Notes: generated by a model from the letters alone, not told the origin. Counted from the stretch's first letter, positions 1-6,983 are shown. The stretch: DNA of 15,134 nucleotides from an uncultured Rubrobacteraceae bacterium (GCA_902806105.1 CADCVI010000046.1:1-15134); one strand, 5' to 3'. Program-made: numbers and translations.

Positions 1-151
1 CCATACGCAGCTCCGCGAGCCTCTGTTGGGCCTCCTCCACCTCATTCCCGCCGGCATCCGCCCCCGTCTGGGCACCGGCCGTAAGGCCGAATACGAATAC
101 CGCACCAACAACAAGACCAAGAAGCACCACAAGATTGAGCCTTCGAAGCAT
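1..151 (-). CDS. Secreted coiled-coil protein, N-terminal part (runs off left edge)
   Basis: Only the first 50 codons are inside the window. They read from an ATG at 151 on the minus strand, preceded by a good ribosome site (GGGGAAGGAG, about 9 bases upstream). The N-terminus is a classical signal peptide: a basic start (MLRRLN), a hydrophobic core rich in V, L, G and F up to about residue 28, and a likely signal-peptidase-I site after TAGA, near residue 32. The mature part begins with a short Gly/Ala/Asp linker and then a charged stretch (EVEEAQQRLAELRM) with heptad-like spacing, suggesting a coiled coil. Exported proteins that open this way are often cell-wall hydrolases (NlpC/P60 or M23 type) with an N-terminal coiled coil, but the catalytic domain is outside the window, so no function is assigned. 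It is transcribed in the same direction as the gene at 416-1228 but separated from it by 264 bases. Confidence 0.7.
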   Translation of the reverse strand, partial: MLRRLNLVVLLGLVVGAVFVFGLTAGAQTGADAGGNEVEEAQQRLAELRM

Positions 152-415
152 GGGTACGGGCTCCTTCCCCTTCGCAATGTTTATAAAGTTGTCTAAAGGG
201 GATCCATTCGTATCCCCCCTCCTGGATCGGCACTTTAGGGAAGCGCCCCGTTTTGCGCAACGCTTCCTTTACGTACCTGTGACCCGCCTAAGAGGGGAAC
301 ATGGCTTAAATAAAGGGATTTCCTGTTTCCTAGCCGACACTCATTTTTAATAAATCTTAATACTCTTAACGCTCACGCAAGAAATCGTTGCTTGCATTGT
401 TTCAAGCGTTGTGGC
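152..415 (-). promoter_or_regulatory. Structured, A+T-rich leader upstream of the secreted protein
   Basis: This gap has no convincing gene. Positions 340-380 are unusually A+T-rich for this genome and probably contain the promoter for the minus-strand secreted protein, though no -35/-10 pair is clear. Between there and the start codon are two stem-loops: 239-245 with 261-267 (GGAAGCG/CGCTTCC), and 198-203 with 212-217 (GGGGAT/ATCCCC, 8-base loop). A weak hairpin (GCTTG 390-394 with CAAGC 403-407, followed on the minus strand by a T-rich run) just after the upstream gene's stop could be a terminator. The long leader suggests control at the RNA level. I looked for the conserved blocks of the c-di-AMP (ydaO) riboswitch, which precedes many actinobacterial wall-hydrolase genes, and did not find them. 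Confidence 0.35.
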
Positions 416-1228
416 CTAGCTCCGCTTGCGACCTTGCAAGAAAGGCCTGCAAAGGGGCGATGCGTTGGCTGCCAGAAAGGAAACGGCTATGAAGGGAAGG
501 GCGGGGAGGGGGGTTCCGAGGAACAGTCCGGCGAGCATTGCGAAAAGGATAGAGGCGGAGGCCAGTGCGATGGTCGCGCGAGGCTTGAGGGCGAGGTAGG
601 CTGCGAGGGCGACGAAGAGGGCCAGGAAGATGAAGTCGGCGACTCCGAGGGCGAAGCCCAGAGGGTATCCGAAGGTCGGGAAGATCAGGAGCAGGAAGTC
701 CAGCACGGGGGAGTCTTCCTGCACGAGGGCCTTCGTAGGACCAGCGAAGACGCTGAAGAGATCCGCGGCGGAGGCAGCTACGGCGACGAGGAGGGCCGCG
801 CCTAGGGACGTAACCTGCCGGGCGAGGGCGAGGGCGAGCGAAACGGCGGCGGCGATCCTGAGGACATCCGCGGCGAAGAGGAGGGTTAGCGGCAAGACGG
901 AGGGGACGACGAGGTCATCCGGTCTTCCTCCGAGGTAGGCTGCCAGGGCTCCGAGGGCGCCCGAGGTCGCGCCGAGCAGCAGCAGCCGTGGCGTGGACAG
1001 GCGCGTGTCGAGGAGGGCGAGGAGGCCGTAGACAAGCGCCGCGCAGGGGACGAGCGCGAGGACGTAGGAGAGGAACTGCTCGGTGAAGGAGACGCTCCCG
1101 TCGCCAAGGAAGGGGAGCAGCGCCACGACGGCCGCGAGCCACGCAAGGCTCGCGACCACGAGGGTGGACCCCGGGGACGGCGCGAAGGGCGAGGGGCGAC
1201 GGGGGAGGCCGGAGGGTTCGGGGCTCAA
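416..1228 (-). CDS. Presenilin/signal-peptide-peptidase-like membrane protease (A22-like), candidate
   Basis: A 270-residue, very hydrophobic protein with roughly eight or nine membrane spans between residues 22 and 258. Three features match the GxGD intramembrane aspartyl protease pattern in the right order. An aspartate sits in a hydrophobic span at D156 (ASAADLFSVFAGP, resembling the YD motif and the residues after it). A second aspartate, D198, sits in GVADF, where the family has GxGD. A PAL motif lies at residues 242-244 (PLPALPF) in the last span. Known family members cut peptides inside the membrane. The middle glycine of GxGD is alanine here and the tyrosine before D156 is alanine, so it is divergent and activity is not assured. 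The start is a TTG overlapping the previous gene's TGA by four bases, with GGAG just upstream; GTG at codon 24 is an alternative. It is the last gene of a three-gene unit. Confidence 0.55.
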   Translation of the reverse strand: MSPEPSGLPRRPSPFAPSPGSTLVVASLAWLAAVVALLPFLGDGSVSFTEQFLSYVLALVPCAALVYGLLALLDTRLSTPRLLLLGATSGALGALAAYLGGRPDDLVVPSVLPLTLLFAADVLRIAAAVSLALALARQVTSLGAALLVAVAASAADLFSVFAGPTKALVQEDSPVLDFLLLIFPTFGYPLGFALGVADFIFLALFVALAAYLALKPRATIALASASILFAMLAGLFLGTPLPALPFIAVSFLAANASPLCRPFLQGRKRS

Positions 1229-1791
1229 GGGCTCCCGTTTGGGGAGAGGTCACGGAGGGCGAGGAAGGCCCGCCAGAAGCGGCGCTTCGCCTCGGGGTCC
1301 CCCAGCGCGGGCGCGAGATCGGGGAGCAGGAGACCCGTCGTGCCTTTCGTCCAGGGGAACCATTGCCCCTGCGGGGCGTCCCGGAAGCGGGTCCTGACGA
1401 GGGCGTAGCCCGCCTCGTCGATAGCCCTCGCGGCCCCGGGGCCGACGGCCACGAGCGCCGTTGGCTCCAGGGAGAGCAGCTCCTCCAGCAAGGAGCTCGC
1501 GGGGGACCAGGTGACGTAGGCATCGTCGAGGGCGACGGCGGCGAGGCTGCGGCGAAGGGCGTCCGCGAGGCGCGCGGAGCCCGCGGTGCTCGGCGCGGGC
1601 TCCGCGACCAGTACGAGGCCGGAGAGCGGGTCTCCGGAGGGATACGGGACATCGGGACGGGCCGCAGGAAGGGACGGAGCCTCGGCCTCGTGCGAGATCT
1701 TGGCCCTATATTCGGTCCACGCCGGGGTAGCGGTCCCCTTATCCTGACTGGACTCGTATGCCTGTTTCCCGCTCTTGGCCACCTTCCGCAT
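1225..1791 (-). CDS. Degenerate uracil-DNA-glycosylase-superfamily protein, putative
   Basis: A 188-residue soluble protein. Residues 1-55 are polar and probably disordered. From residue 58 the order of elements follows the family 4/5 uracil-DNA glycosylase fold: LVLVAEPAP at 59-67 in place of the GEAPG loop, AYVTWSP at 91-97 in place of the YVTN strand, EPTALVAVGPGAARAI at 109-124 in place of the P-x-VVVALGATAA strand-helix, and LGDPEAKRRFWRAFLAL at 163-179, resembling the LLRNPEAKR..W.dL C-terminus. The catalytic-type HP(S/A) motif that should precede that helix reads LPDLAP, and the cysteines that bind the 4Fe-4S cluster in family 4 are absent, so it is probably not a functional glycosylase. 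The start is ATG at 1791, two bases after the phosphatidyltransferase stop, so translation is probably coupled. A longer in-frame reading up to 1950 merely runs antiphase through that gene. The family call rests on remembered motifs. Confidence 0.5.
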   Translation of the reverse strand: MRKVAKSGKQAYESSQDKGTATPAWTEYRAKISHEAEAPSLPAARPDVPYPSGDPLSGLVLVAEPAPSTAGSARLADALRRSLAAVALDDAYVTWSPASSLLEELLSLEPTALVAVGPGAARAIDEAGYALVRTRFRDAPQGQWFPWTKGTTGLLLPDLAPALGDPEAKRRFWRAFLALRDLSPNGSP

Positions 1792-1793
1792 CC

Positions 1794-2393
1794 CTACTTC
1801 GTCGTGCGGCGGACGTAGAGGATGCGCTGGGCGGTGGTGATGAGTGCCCCCACGGCGACGAGGGCGAGGCCGACCGTCAAGAAGCCGGCGATGGAGGCGA
1901 AGGAGAGGATCGCGACCCTTCCCGCGCGTTCGAGGAGCCCCACCTCGCACTCGAGGCCGAGACCCTCGGCGCGGGCGCGGGTGTAGGAGGTTCCCAGGGA
2001 GAAAGTCATCGCGGCGCCGGCCAGAAGCGTCTCGTAAGGACCGCCCGTCGCGGAGAGGTAGAAGATGATGCCCACGAAGATAGCCGCCTCGGAGAGACGG
2101 TCGAGCGTCGAGTCGAGGAAGGCCCCGAAGTCGCTCATCCGGTTGGACTCACGGGCCACGGCGCCATCCAGAGCGTCGAAGAGACCGGCGAAGAGCATCA
2201 CGGCCCCCGCTACCCGCACGTTCCCCGTCGCGAAGAACCCGGCGGAGACAAGGGAGAAAGCCCAGCCCGTTGCGGTCAGCAGGTCCGGTCCGACCCTGAG
2301 CGATGAGAGGAGGCGGACGAGGGGATGGAGGAGGCCCCGCAGGGCTTCCTTGTACGGATAAGGCCGTCCCGACTCCCGGCGTGGCATGCTCAT
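1794..2393 (-). CDS. CDP-alcohol phosphatidyltransferase (phosphatidylglycerophosphate or PI-phosphate synthase type)
   Basis: A 199-residue integral membrane enzyme that transfers a phosphatidyl group from CDP-diacylglycerol to an alcohol acceptor, making a phospholipid head group at the cytoplasmic membrane. The complete family signature D-x2-D-G-x2-A-R-x8-G-x3-D-x3-D is present: D73, D76, G77, A80, R81, G90, D94 and D98. These residues bind the metal ions and the CDP group. About six hydrophobic spans follow the basic N-terminus. Length is normal for the family. In actinobacteria such genes include phosphatidylinositol-phosphate synthases as well as PgsA; the sequence alone does not settle the acceptor, and the mannosyltransferase and acyltransferase neighbours of the usual PIM cluster are missing. 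The start is ATG at 2393 with AGGGG nine bases upstream; a second ATG two codons in is possible. It is the first gene of a minus-strand unit with the two genes downstream. Confidence 0.85.
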   Translation of the reverse strand: MSMPRRESGRPYPYKEALRGLLHPLVRLLSSLRVGPDLLTATGWAFSLVSAGFFATGNVRVAGAVMLFAGLFDALDGAVARESNRMSDFGAFLDSTLDRLSEAAIFVGIIFYLSATGGPYETLLAGAAMTFSLGTSYTRARAEGLGLECEVGLLERAGRVAILSFASIAGFLTVGLALVAVGALITTAQRILYVRRTTK

Positions 2394-2540
2394 CGGTCGT
2401 TGCCCCTGTCTTGCCGTTCGATGCGAGCCTCGCCTACCGGCAGGGCCCTCCGGACCCTCGCGAGGGCTTCGTGCACATAAGTCGACACTACGAGTTTCTC
2501 CGTTCGCACCCGGCTCCTAAGGTCCGCAGAATGTTCCTTA

Positions 2541-2546
2541 ATTATA
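2541..2546 (-). promoter_or_regulatory. Candidate -10 element for the phosphatidyltransferase unit
   Basis: On the minus strand these bases read TATAAT inside an A+T-rich run (ACATATAATTAAGG), which is striking in such a G+C-rich region. It would start a transcript near 2534, about 140 bases before the ATG at 2393. No TTGACA-like -35 box sits at 16-18 bases spacing, so it is only a candidate. Confidence 0.35.
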
Positions 2547-2633
2547 TGTTCTCCCACCCCGGGATGAGGCCCTGGCCCCGGCTTTGAGGGTATCTACGGA
2601 TATCGAGCTGGTGGCAAGCGAGTCACAAGCCAC

Positions 2634-2663
2634 TTTACATGTCGGCCCGGATTGCTTTATAGT
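2634..2663 (+). promoter_or_regulatory. Sigma70-type promoter for the M23-like / site-2 protease pair
   Basis: TTTACA (2634-2639) and TATAGT (2658-2663) are separated by 18 bases, close to the housekeeping consensus. Transcription would begin near 2670 and read into the exported protein and the site-2 protease gene. Confidence 0.6.
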
Positions 2664-2699
2664 GGCCTACCAGTATGCGAGGGGGCAGTACACAGAGGG

Positions 2700-2713
2700 C
2701 CCAACATGTTGGG
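2700..2713. repeat. 14-base perfect palindrome, possible operator
   Basis: CCCAACATGTTGGG is its own reverse complement. It begins about 30 bases after the predicted transcription start of the 2634 promoter, a position where a dimeric repressor could block elongation. Alternatively it is a chance palindrome or a small hairpin. Confidence 0.35.
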
Positions 2714-2842
2714 TTTGGTCATCACGGCGCGTCGGTCGCGAGAGAAGACCGGCGTTCCTCTCGTGTTCCCCGGGGGTATTCCAAGCGTCCCGTCTCGCAA
2801 CCTAGCGAGAGGCGCGTTCCGCGGCGCTTGCGGAGCCCGAAG

Positions 2843-3529
2843 GTGTACAAGCGCCGGAGGCTCCTCGCTGTCTCGCTGGCGGTCCTTGCGGCGATGGCGC
2901 TCGTGATCGCCGCGTTCGCGCAGACTTCGGGGGCGGAGAATCAAGCGCTCCCCATCGACCCGAACAGCGCCCAGACGGACACGGTGCTGGCGGAGGCCGC
3001 GGAGCTTCCCCTCTCGAGCCCGGTGCGCCCGGAGGAGATCACGGGCCTCGGCTACCATCCGGAGGGCGAGAGCCTTATCGAGATGTCCCCGCGCGGGGAG
3101 AACCTCTCGGCGAACGCCTTCCTGGGGCTGCTGTCGGCCGGTTCGACGCCGGAGAAGATCCGCTACCACGTCATGCCACCGGCCTCGCGGCTGGGCTCGC
3201 GGACCGGCGCCCTCGATGTGGGGGCCGAGGCGGGGACCACCGTTTACTCCCCGGTCAACGGGACGGTGGTCGCCATACGCCCCGACCCCGTGCTCCAGGA
3301 CGGGGCCAAGGTCGTCGAGATCAAGCCGACGGACCTGCCCGAGATGCGCGTCTCGGTCGCCCTCGTGGGGGACATCCAGGGCGAGGTCGGGCCGAAGAGC
3401 CCGGTGACGGCGGGGATGACGGCGCTCGGGAGCGTGGCGGATTCGGCGGAGGTCTTGAGGCCACAGCTCGCGGACTACACCTCGAGTTCGGGCAACCACG
3501 TAACGGTCTCCGTCTCCCGGGTCGACTAG
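2843..3529 (+). CDS. Exported/membrane-anchored protein with degenerate M23-like domain
   Basis: 228 residues from a GTG at 2843 with GGAG seven bases upstream. The N-terminus (basic KRRR, then hydrophobic residues about 8-26) is a signal peptide or anchor. A polar linker follows. Residues about 118-226 resemble the M23 (lysostaphin-type) beta-barrel: GALDVGAEAGTTVYSPVNG at 122-140 parallels the HxGxDI..P.GTPVYAP.dG strand-turn, and NHVTVSVSRV at 218-227 parallels the final PHLHFEVR strand. Of the zinc ligands, D125 and H219 remain, but the first histidine is T121 and the second histidine of HxH is T221. It is therefore probably not an active peptidase and may be a binding domain. An ATG at 2675 would add an Arg-rich 56-residue extension, but it has no ribosome site and falls almost on the predicted transcription start. 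The gene ends 37 bases before the site-2 protease start, suggesting an operon. Confidence 0.6.
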   Translation: MYKRRRLLAVSLAVLAAMALVIAAFAQTSGAENQALPIDPNSAQTDTVLAEAAELPLSSPVRPEEITGLGYHPEGESLIEMSPRGENLSANAFLGLLSAGSTPEKIRYHVMPPASRLGSRTGALDVGAEAGTTVYSPVNGTVVAIRPDPVLQDGAKVVEIKPTDLPEMRVSVALVGDIQGEVGPKSPVTAGMTALGSVADSAEVLRPQLADYTSSSGNHVTVSVSRVD

Positions 3530-3566
3530 CGGCCCCTTCGCCCCGAGAAAACAGCGGGGAAATCTC

Positions 3567-4247
3567 GTGTTCCTGAGCATCTTCAACCAGAGCCCCATCT
3601 TCGCGGTGATGGTGGTGCTCGGGTTCGTGGTAGGCATCACGGTTCACGAGGCGGCCCACGCTTTCACGGCCTGGCGTCTCGGCGACGACACGGCTTACAG
3701 GCAGGGCAGGGTGACCCTGAACCCGGCCGAGCACCTCGACCCGCTCGGCAGCGTGCTGCTCGTCCTGGCCGGTTTCGGTTGGGGAAGGCCCGTCCCGGTC
3801 GACCCCTCCAGGATACGCGGAGGGGTCTGGGGGCCGGTAGCCGTGGCTTTCGCCGGGCCTGCCTCCAACCTCGCCGTGCTCGTGGCCTGCGCCGCTCTGT
3901 ACAGGCTCCCGGTTTTTCAGGAGGGGTATCTGCTCGTCGTGATAGCGGCGTTCGCCTTCACCAACGCCCTGCTCTTCGTCTTCAACCTGATCCCGATACC
4001 GCCCCTGGACGGCTCCAAGATCCTCTACCCGTTCCTCCCACGAGCGTTCAACGGCTTCGTCGGCTTTATGAACGAGTACGGGCCCTACGTCCTGCTCGGG
4101 CTGGTCTTGCTCGGGTACTTTCTGGCGAGGGTGCCGCCCTTCTACATCTCTCCCTTGAGCTTCCTCATTTCCTCCATGCTCCAGCCTCTCTACCTGGCCC
4201 TCGCCCTGCTTGGAGTACCGGTTCCGCCACCGCCGTTCGTGGGGTAG
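3567..4247 (+). CDS. Site-2 protease family zinc metalloprotease (M50), YwhC-like
   Basis: A 226-residue polytopic membrane metalloprotease of the compact site-2 protease group that lacks PDZ and CBS domains. The zinc site is intact: HEAAH at residues 27-31 (H27, E28, H31) in the first span, with the third ligand D148 in NLIPIPPLDG at 140-149. GPASN at 97-101 and a run of further hydrophobic spans to residue 219 complete the family pattern. Such enzymes cut transmembrane segments, often of anti-sigma factors or remnant signal peptides; the substrate here cannot be read from the sequence. The start is GTG at 3567 with GGGGA six bases upstream. It follows the exported M23-like gene and probably shares its promoter. 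It faces the sensor kinase gene, with a large stem-loop in between. Length is normal for the group. Confidence 0.9.
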   Translation: MFLSIFNQSPIFAVMVVLGFVVGITVHEAAHAFTAWRLGDDTAYRQGRVTLNPAEHLDPLGSVLLVLAGFGWGRPVPVDPSRIRGGVWGPVAVAFAGPASNLAVLVACAALYRLPVFQEGYLLVVIAAFAFTNALLFVFNLIPIPPLDGSKILYPFLPRAFNGFVGFMNEYGPYVLLGLVLLGYFLARVPPFYISPLSFLISSMLQPLYLALALLGVPVPPPPFVG

Positions 4248-4292
4248 CGACGTAGCTCGAAAAATCTGCGGAAAGTATCAGGGGAAGAAAGC

Positions 4293-4347
4293 GGGGCAAC
4301 ACCGATCCGCGGGGAGGGGGGAGAATCCACGGATCTATCGTTGCCCC
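4293..4347. terminator. Large stem-loop between convergent genes, probable bidirectional terminator
   Basis: GGGGCAAC (4293-4300) pairs with GTTGCCCC (4340-4347). Inside it, GATCCG (4304-4309) pairs with CGGATC (4330-4335), leaving small internal loops and a 20-base apical loop. It lies between the stops of the site-2 protease (plus) and the histidine kinase (minus). On the plus side it is followed by GAGTATTTTA, and on the minus side by a T-rich run (GCTTTCTTCC), so it can serve both transcripts. Confidence 0.6.
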
Positions 4348-4402
4348 ACAGAGTATTTTACATGCAAAGGTTAGTTTGCGGTAGAGGAACTAGCGGAGCG
4401 GT

Positions 4403-6298
4403 CTACGAGGCCCGCGAGCTATGAAGCGGGGCGTCGGGGTGTTCGGCTCCGTCGGAGAGAGGGAGCTCGACTGTGAAGATGCTCCCGCGGTCCGGTCGGC
4501 TCTTCACGAAGATCTCGCCGCCGAGGTGATGGGAGATCTCACCGGCCAGGGCGAGGCCGAGGCCGGTGCCGTCGGCGCGCGAGGAGCCATGGGCCCGGTA
4601 GAAGCGGTCGAAGATGTACTGGATCTCGGCCTCCGGGATGCCGCAGCCGCGGTCGCGGACGCTGACGTAGGCCTTGTCTTCCTCGCGGTGCAGGTAGATG
4701 TCGACGGGCTCCACGCCCTCGGGCCCGCCGGAGTACTTGAGGGCGTTGTCCAGCAGGATGGCGAGCATGCGGTGGAGCTGGATGGGATCGGTCCTCACCG
4801 GCGGGACCTCCCCCTCGAAGTGGAGTCTTATCTCGCGCCCGGTGTAGGCGAAGTCCCGCTTCAGCCCGTGCAGGAGTTCCTCCAGGTACACGTCTTCGAG
4901 TCGGAAGGTGACGGCGTTCGCGTCGAGGCGGCTGAGGTCGAGGAGGGTCTTTGCGAGGTTTTGCAGGCGCTCGGTCGCGCCCCGCATGGCTTCGAGAAAC
5001 TCCTTGCGCGTCTCCTCGTCCTCCTCGTCCTCCATCATCTCCAGGTAGCCCGAGAGGGCGAAGAGCGGGGTCTTGAGCTCGTGCGAGGCGTTGGCGATAA
5101 ACTCGGCCTTGGCCCGTTCGATCTGGCGCTCCTCGGTGACGTCGCGCAGAATGGCGAGCGCGCCGTCCTCCAGGGGGGCTGCCCGGACCTCGATGACGCG
5201 GTCCCCGGCTTCGACCTCGGGCTCCGTGACCGGACCGCCGGAGAAGCGGCTCTTGGCGAGGACCTCCTGCAACCTCTCGTGAAAGGCCGGGTCGGAGTTC
5301 TCCAGAAGCTCGCGTGCCCGGGGGTTGAGGAAGGTCGCGTTCAGGTCCCTGTCGACGCCCACCACCGCGTCGGTCATGCCGTCGAGGATCGCCTGGCTGC
5401 GCATCTTCTCCTGCTGGAGCTGGCGGAAGGCGCCCTTGAGGGACGAGGCCATCGCGTTGAACGTGGCGCCCAGGGAGCCGACCTCGTCCTCCACGCGGGT
5501 GGTGATGCGCTCGTCGAAGTTCCCCGAGGCAAGGCGTCGGGCGGCCACGTCGAGGCGGTTGAGGCGGCGTGAGATCAGGTTCGCCACCACGTAGCCCAGG
5601 AAGCCCGCGACCAGGAGCGCGAGGGCACCCGCGAGAAGCGCCAACCAGCCGAGCCTTCTGAGGGCGGTACTGGCGTTGACCACGTCGCTCTCCGTGTAGT
5701 AACGGGCGAACACGACCGCCGTGTCCTCGCTCCCCCTGACTTCTATCGGGGTGGCGTAGGTCGCGAGCACCTGGCCCTTACGCTCCCCGGCTTCGACCGG
5801 CGTGATCCTCGTCTCGGGAGACCGCTGGTCGACCGCTACTCTAACCACGTTGTGGTTATGGTCTCCGAGGTTGCCCCTCTGCCTCACGATGGCGTCTGGC
5901 GTGGTACGGACGATCCCCCAGGAGACACCCCACCGCGCCGCGAAGGCCTGGATCTCGCCCCCCGATATCTCGGGGTCGTTCTGCAGCCGCCCTTCGAAAA
6001 AATCGCCCATCTGCTGGAACGGCGTCAGAGCCGACTTGTTGAGGGTGTTGCCAAGGGAAGGCATGACTATGGAGTACGCGGTCACGCACGCAAGAGCGGT
6101 TATAAACAGGAACAGGGCCGTGAGCCAGACCTGGATGCTGATGCGGGGCTTGTTGAGCTTCCTGCCAAGCCTCGGCGGTTGCAGCCTCCGGCTCAGCCCT
6201 TTCAGTGATCCTAACCCGTTCTTGCTCGATCTCCTGGCGGAGAGCCCTCTCTCCGCCCGTTCCCTGACCGTGAAGAAACGGTCCTTAACGGAAGACAT
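4403..6298 (-). CDS. Membrane sensor histidine kinase (PhoR/WalK-like, HAMP-PAS-HisKA-HATPase)
   Basis: 631 residues from ATG at 6298. A basic cytoplasmic N-terminus of about 55 residues is followed by a first span (about 57-78), an extracytoplasmic sensor region of about 135 residues, a second span (about 216-241), HAMP (243-296), a PAS domain (about 300-392), HisKA with the phospho-accepting H406 in ANASHELKTP, and an ATPase domain with the N box (LLDNALKYS, N518), G1 (DRGCGIP, 549-555) and G2 (GTGLGLA, 577-583). All catalytic boxes are intact. The ATG has GGAG six bases upstream and overlaps the response regulator by 14 bases; a GTG four codons earlier is less likely. The pair is almost certainly co-translated, with the regulator as the partner. 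The signal sensed is unknown: the periplasmic region shows no motif I recognise. Confidence 0.93.
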   Translation of the reverse strand: MSSVKDRFFTVRERAERGLSARRSSKNGLGSLKGLSRRLQPPRLGRKLNKPRISIQVWLTALFLFITALACVTAYSIVMPSLGNTLNKSALTPFQQMGDFFEGRLQNDPEISGGEIQAFAARWGVSWGIVRTTPDAIVRQRGNLGDHNHNVVRVAVDQRSPETRITPVEAGERKGQVLATYATPIEVRGSEDTAVVFARYYTESDVVNASTALRRLGWLALLAGALALLVAGFLGYVVANLISRRLNRLDVAARRLASGNFDERITTRVEDEVGSLGATFNAMASSLKGAFRQLQQEKMRSQAILDGMTDAVVGVDRDLNATFLNPRARELLENSDPAFHERLQEVLAKSRFSGGPVTEPEVEAGDRVIEVRAAPLEDGALAILRDVTEERQIERAKAEFIANASHELKTPLFALSGYLEMMEDEEDEETRKEFLEAMRGATERLQNLAKTLLDLSRLDANAVTFRLEDVYLEELLHGLKRDFAYTGREIRLHFEGEVPPVRTDPIQLHRMLAILLDNALKYSGGPEGVEPVDIYLHREEDKAYVSVRDRGCGIPEAEIQYIFDRFYRAHGSSRADGTGLGLALAGEISHHLGGEIFVKSRPDRGSIFTVELPLSDGAEHPDAPLHSSRAS

Positions 6299-6983
6299 AC
6301 CCGACTCCACGGGCGGTGTGGATGAACTCGGGGTTACGGGGGTCGCGTTCTATCTTCTCGCGGAGGTGGCGTATGTGGACGTCGACGGTGCGCTCGTCGC
6401 GGAACTCGTCGCCCCAGACGCGGGTGAGCAGGGTGCTGCGGGAGAAGACGCGCCCCGGGCTGGAGGCGAGCGTGACCAGGAGCTCGAACTCCGTGTAGGT
6501 CAGGTCCACGTCGTTGCCGGCGACGTTCACCCGGCGGCTGGGCAGGTGTATCCTTAGCCCGTCGTAGGAGAGTTCCTCCTGGCTCTTCCCGGACGGGACC
6601 GAGACGCGGCGCATGATCGCGCGGACCCTCGCCACGAGCTCCCTTACCGCGAACGGCTTCGTGACGTAGTCGTCGGCCCCCAGCTCGAGCCCCACGACCC
6701 GGTCGATCTCGTCGTCCTTGGCGGTCAGCATGATGATCGGGACCTCGCTCTGGGACCGGATCCTGCGGCACACCTCGGTCCCGTCCATCTTGGGCAGCAT
6801 GATGTCCAGGATCATCAGGTGCGGCTCGTAGGAGGAGAACGCCTCCAGCGCCGCCTCCCCGTCCCCCACCGCGTGAACCCCGAACCCTTCCCGTTCCAGC
6901 GCATGTACGAGCATCTTCTGTATGGACGGCTCGTCGTCCACCAGAAGTATCCTGCGCGTCGCTCCCTGTGCACCCTGCGTCAT
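6285..6983 (-). CDS. OmpR/PhoB-family response regulator
   Basis: A 232-residue DNA-binding regulator that is the partner of the overlapping histidine kinase. The receiver domain (about 10-123) has the acidic pair D16/D17, the phosphorylation site D60 (MILDIMLPKMDG), T87 (IMLTAKDD) and K109 (DDYVTKPF). A winged-helix effector domain (about 135-231) carries the usual LTYTEFELL, the recognition-helix stretch with RTVDVHIRHLREKI, and the final RGVGYVF. Nothing is missing. The start is ATG at 6983 with GGAG very close by (one base spacing), so initiation may be weak. The 56-base gap to the upstream exonuclease-fusion gene is A+T-rich and contains TAGAAT-like and TATGCT-like -10 candidates on the minus strand without a clear -35 box, so the pair probably has its own promoter. 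Target genes cannot be inferred. Confidence 0.93.
   Translation of the reverse strand: MTQGAQGATRRILLVDDEPSIQKMLVHALEREGFGVHAVGDGEAALEAFSSYEPHLMILDIMLPKMDGTEVCRRIRSQSEVPIIMLTAKDDEIDRVVGLELGADDYVTKPFAVRELVARVRAIMRRVSVPSGKSQEELSYDGLRIHLPSRRVNVAGNDVDLTYTEFELLVTLASSPGRVFSRSTLLTRVWGDEFRDERTVDVHIRHLREKIERDPRNPEFIHTARGVGYVFR

Larger units (their letters stand above)
2394..2842. other. Divergent intergenic control region
   Basis: About 450 bases between the minus-strand phosphatidyltransferase and the plus-strand exported protein. I see no reliable gene: open frames here have weak third-position G/C bias and no ribosome sites. Besides the two promoter candidates and the palindrome listed separately, it holds a 12-base perfect palindrome CCCTCGCGAGGG at 2455-2466, within the untranslated leader of the minus-strand transcript if the 2541 promoter is used. 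An in-frame ATG at 2675 would extend the exported protein by 56 residues; see that entry. Confidence 0.5.

Noticed and set aside
2675..2842. N-terminal extension of the M23-like protein from ATG 2675
   Set aside because: No ribosome site, poorer codon bias, and the ATG lies almost on the predicted transcription start; GTG at 2843 with GGAG is better. Not fully excluded.
4421..5572. Long plus-strand open frame opposite the histidine kinase
   Set aside because: Shadow of the kinase gene, a common artefact of high third-position G/C.
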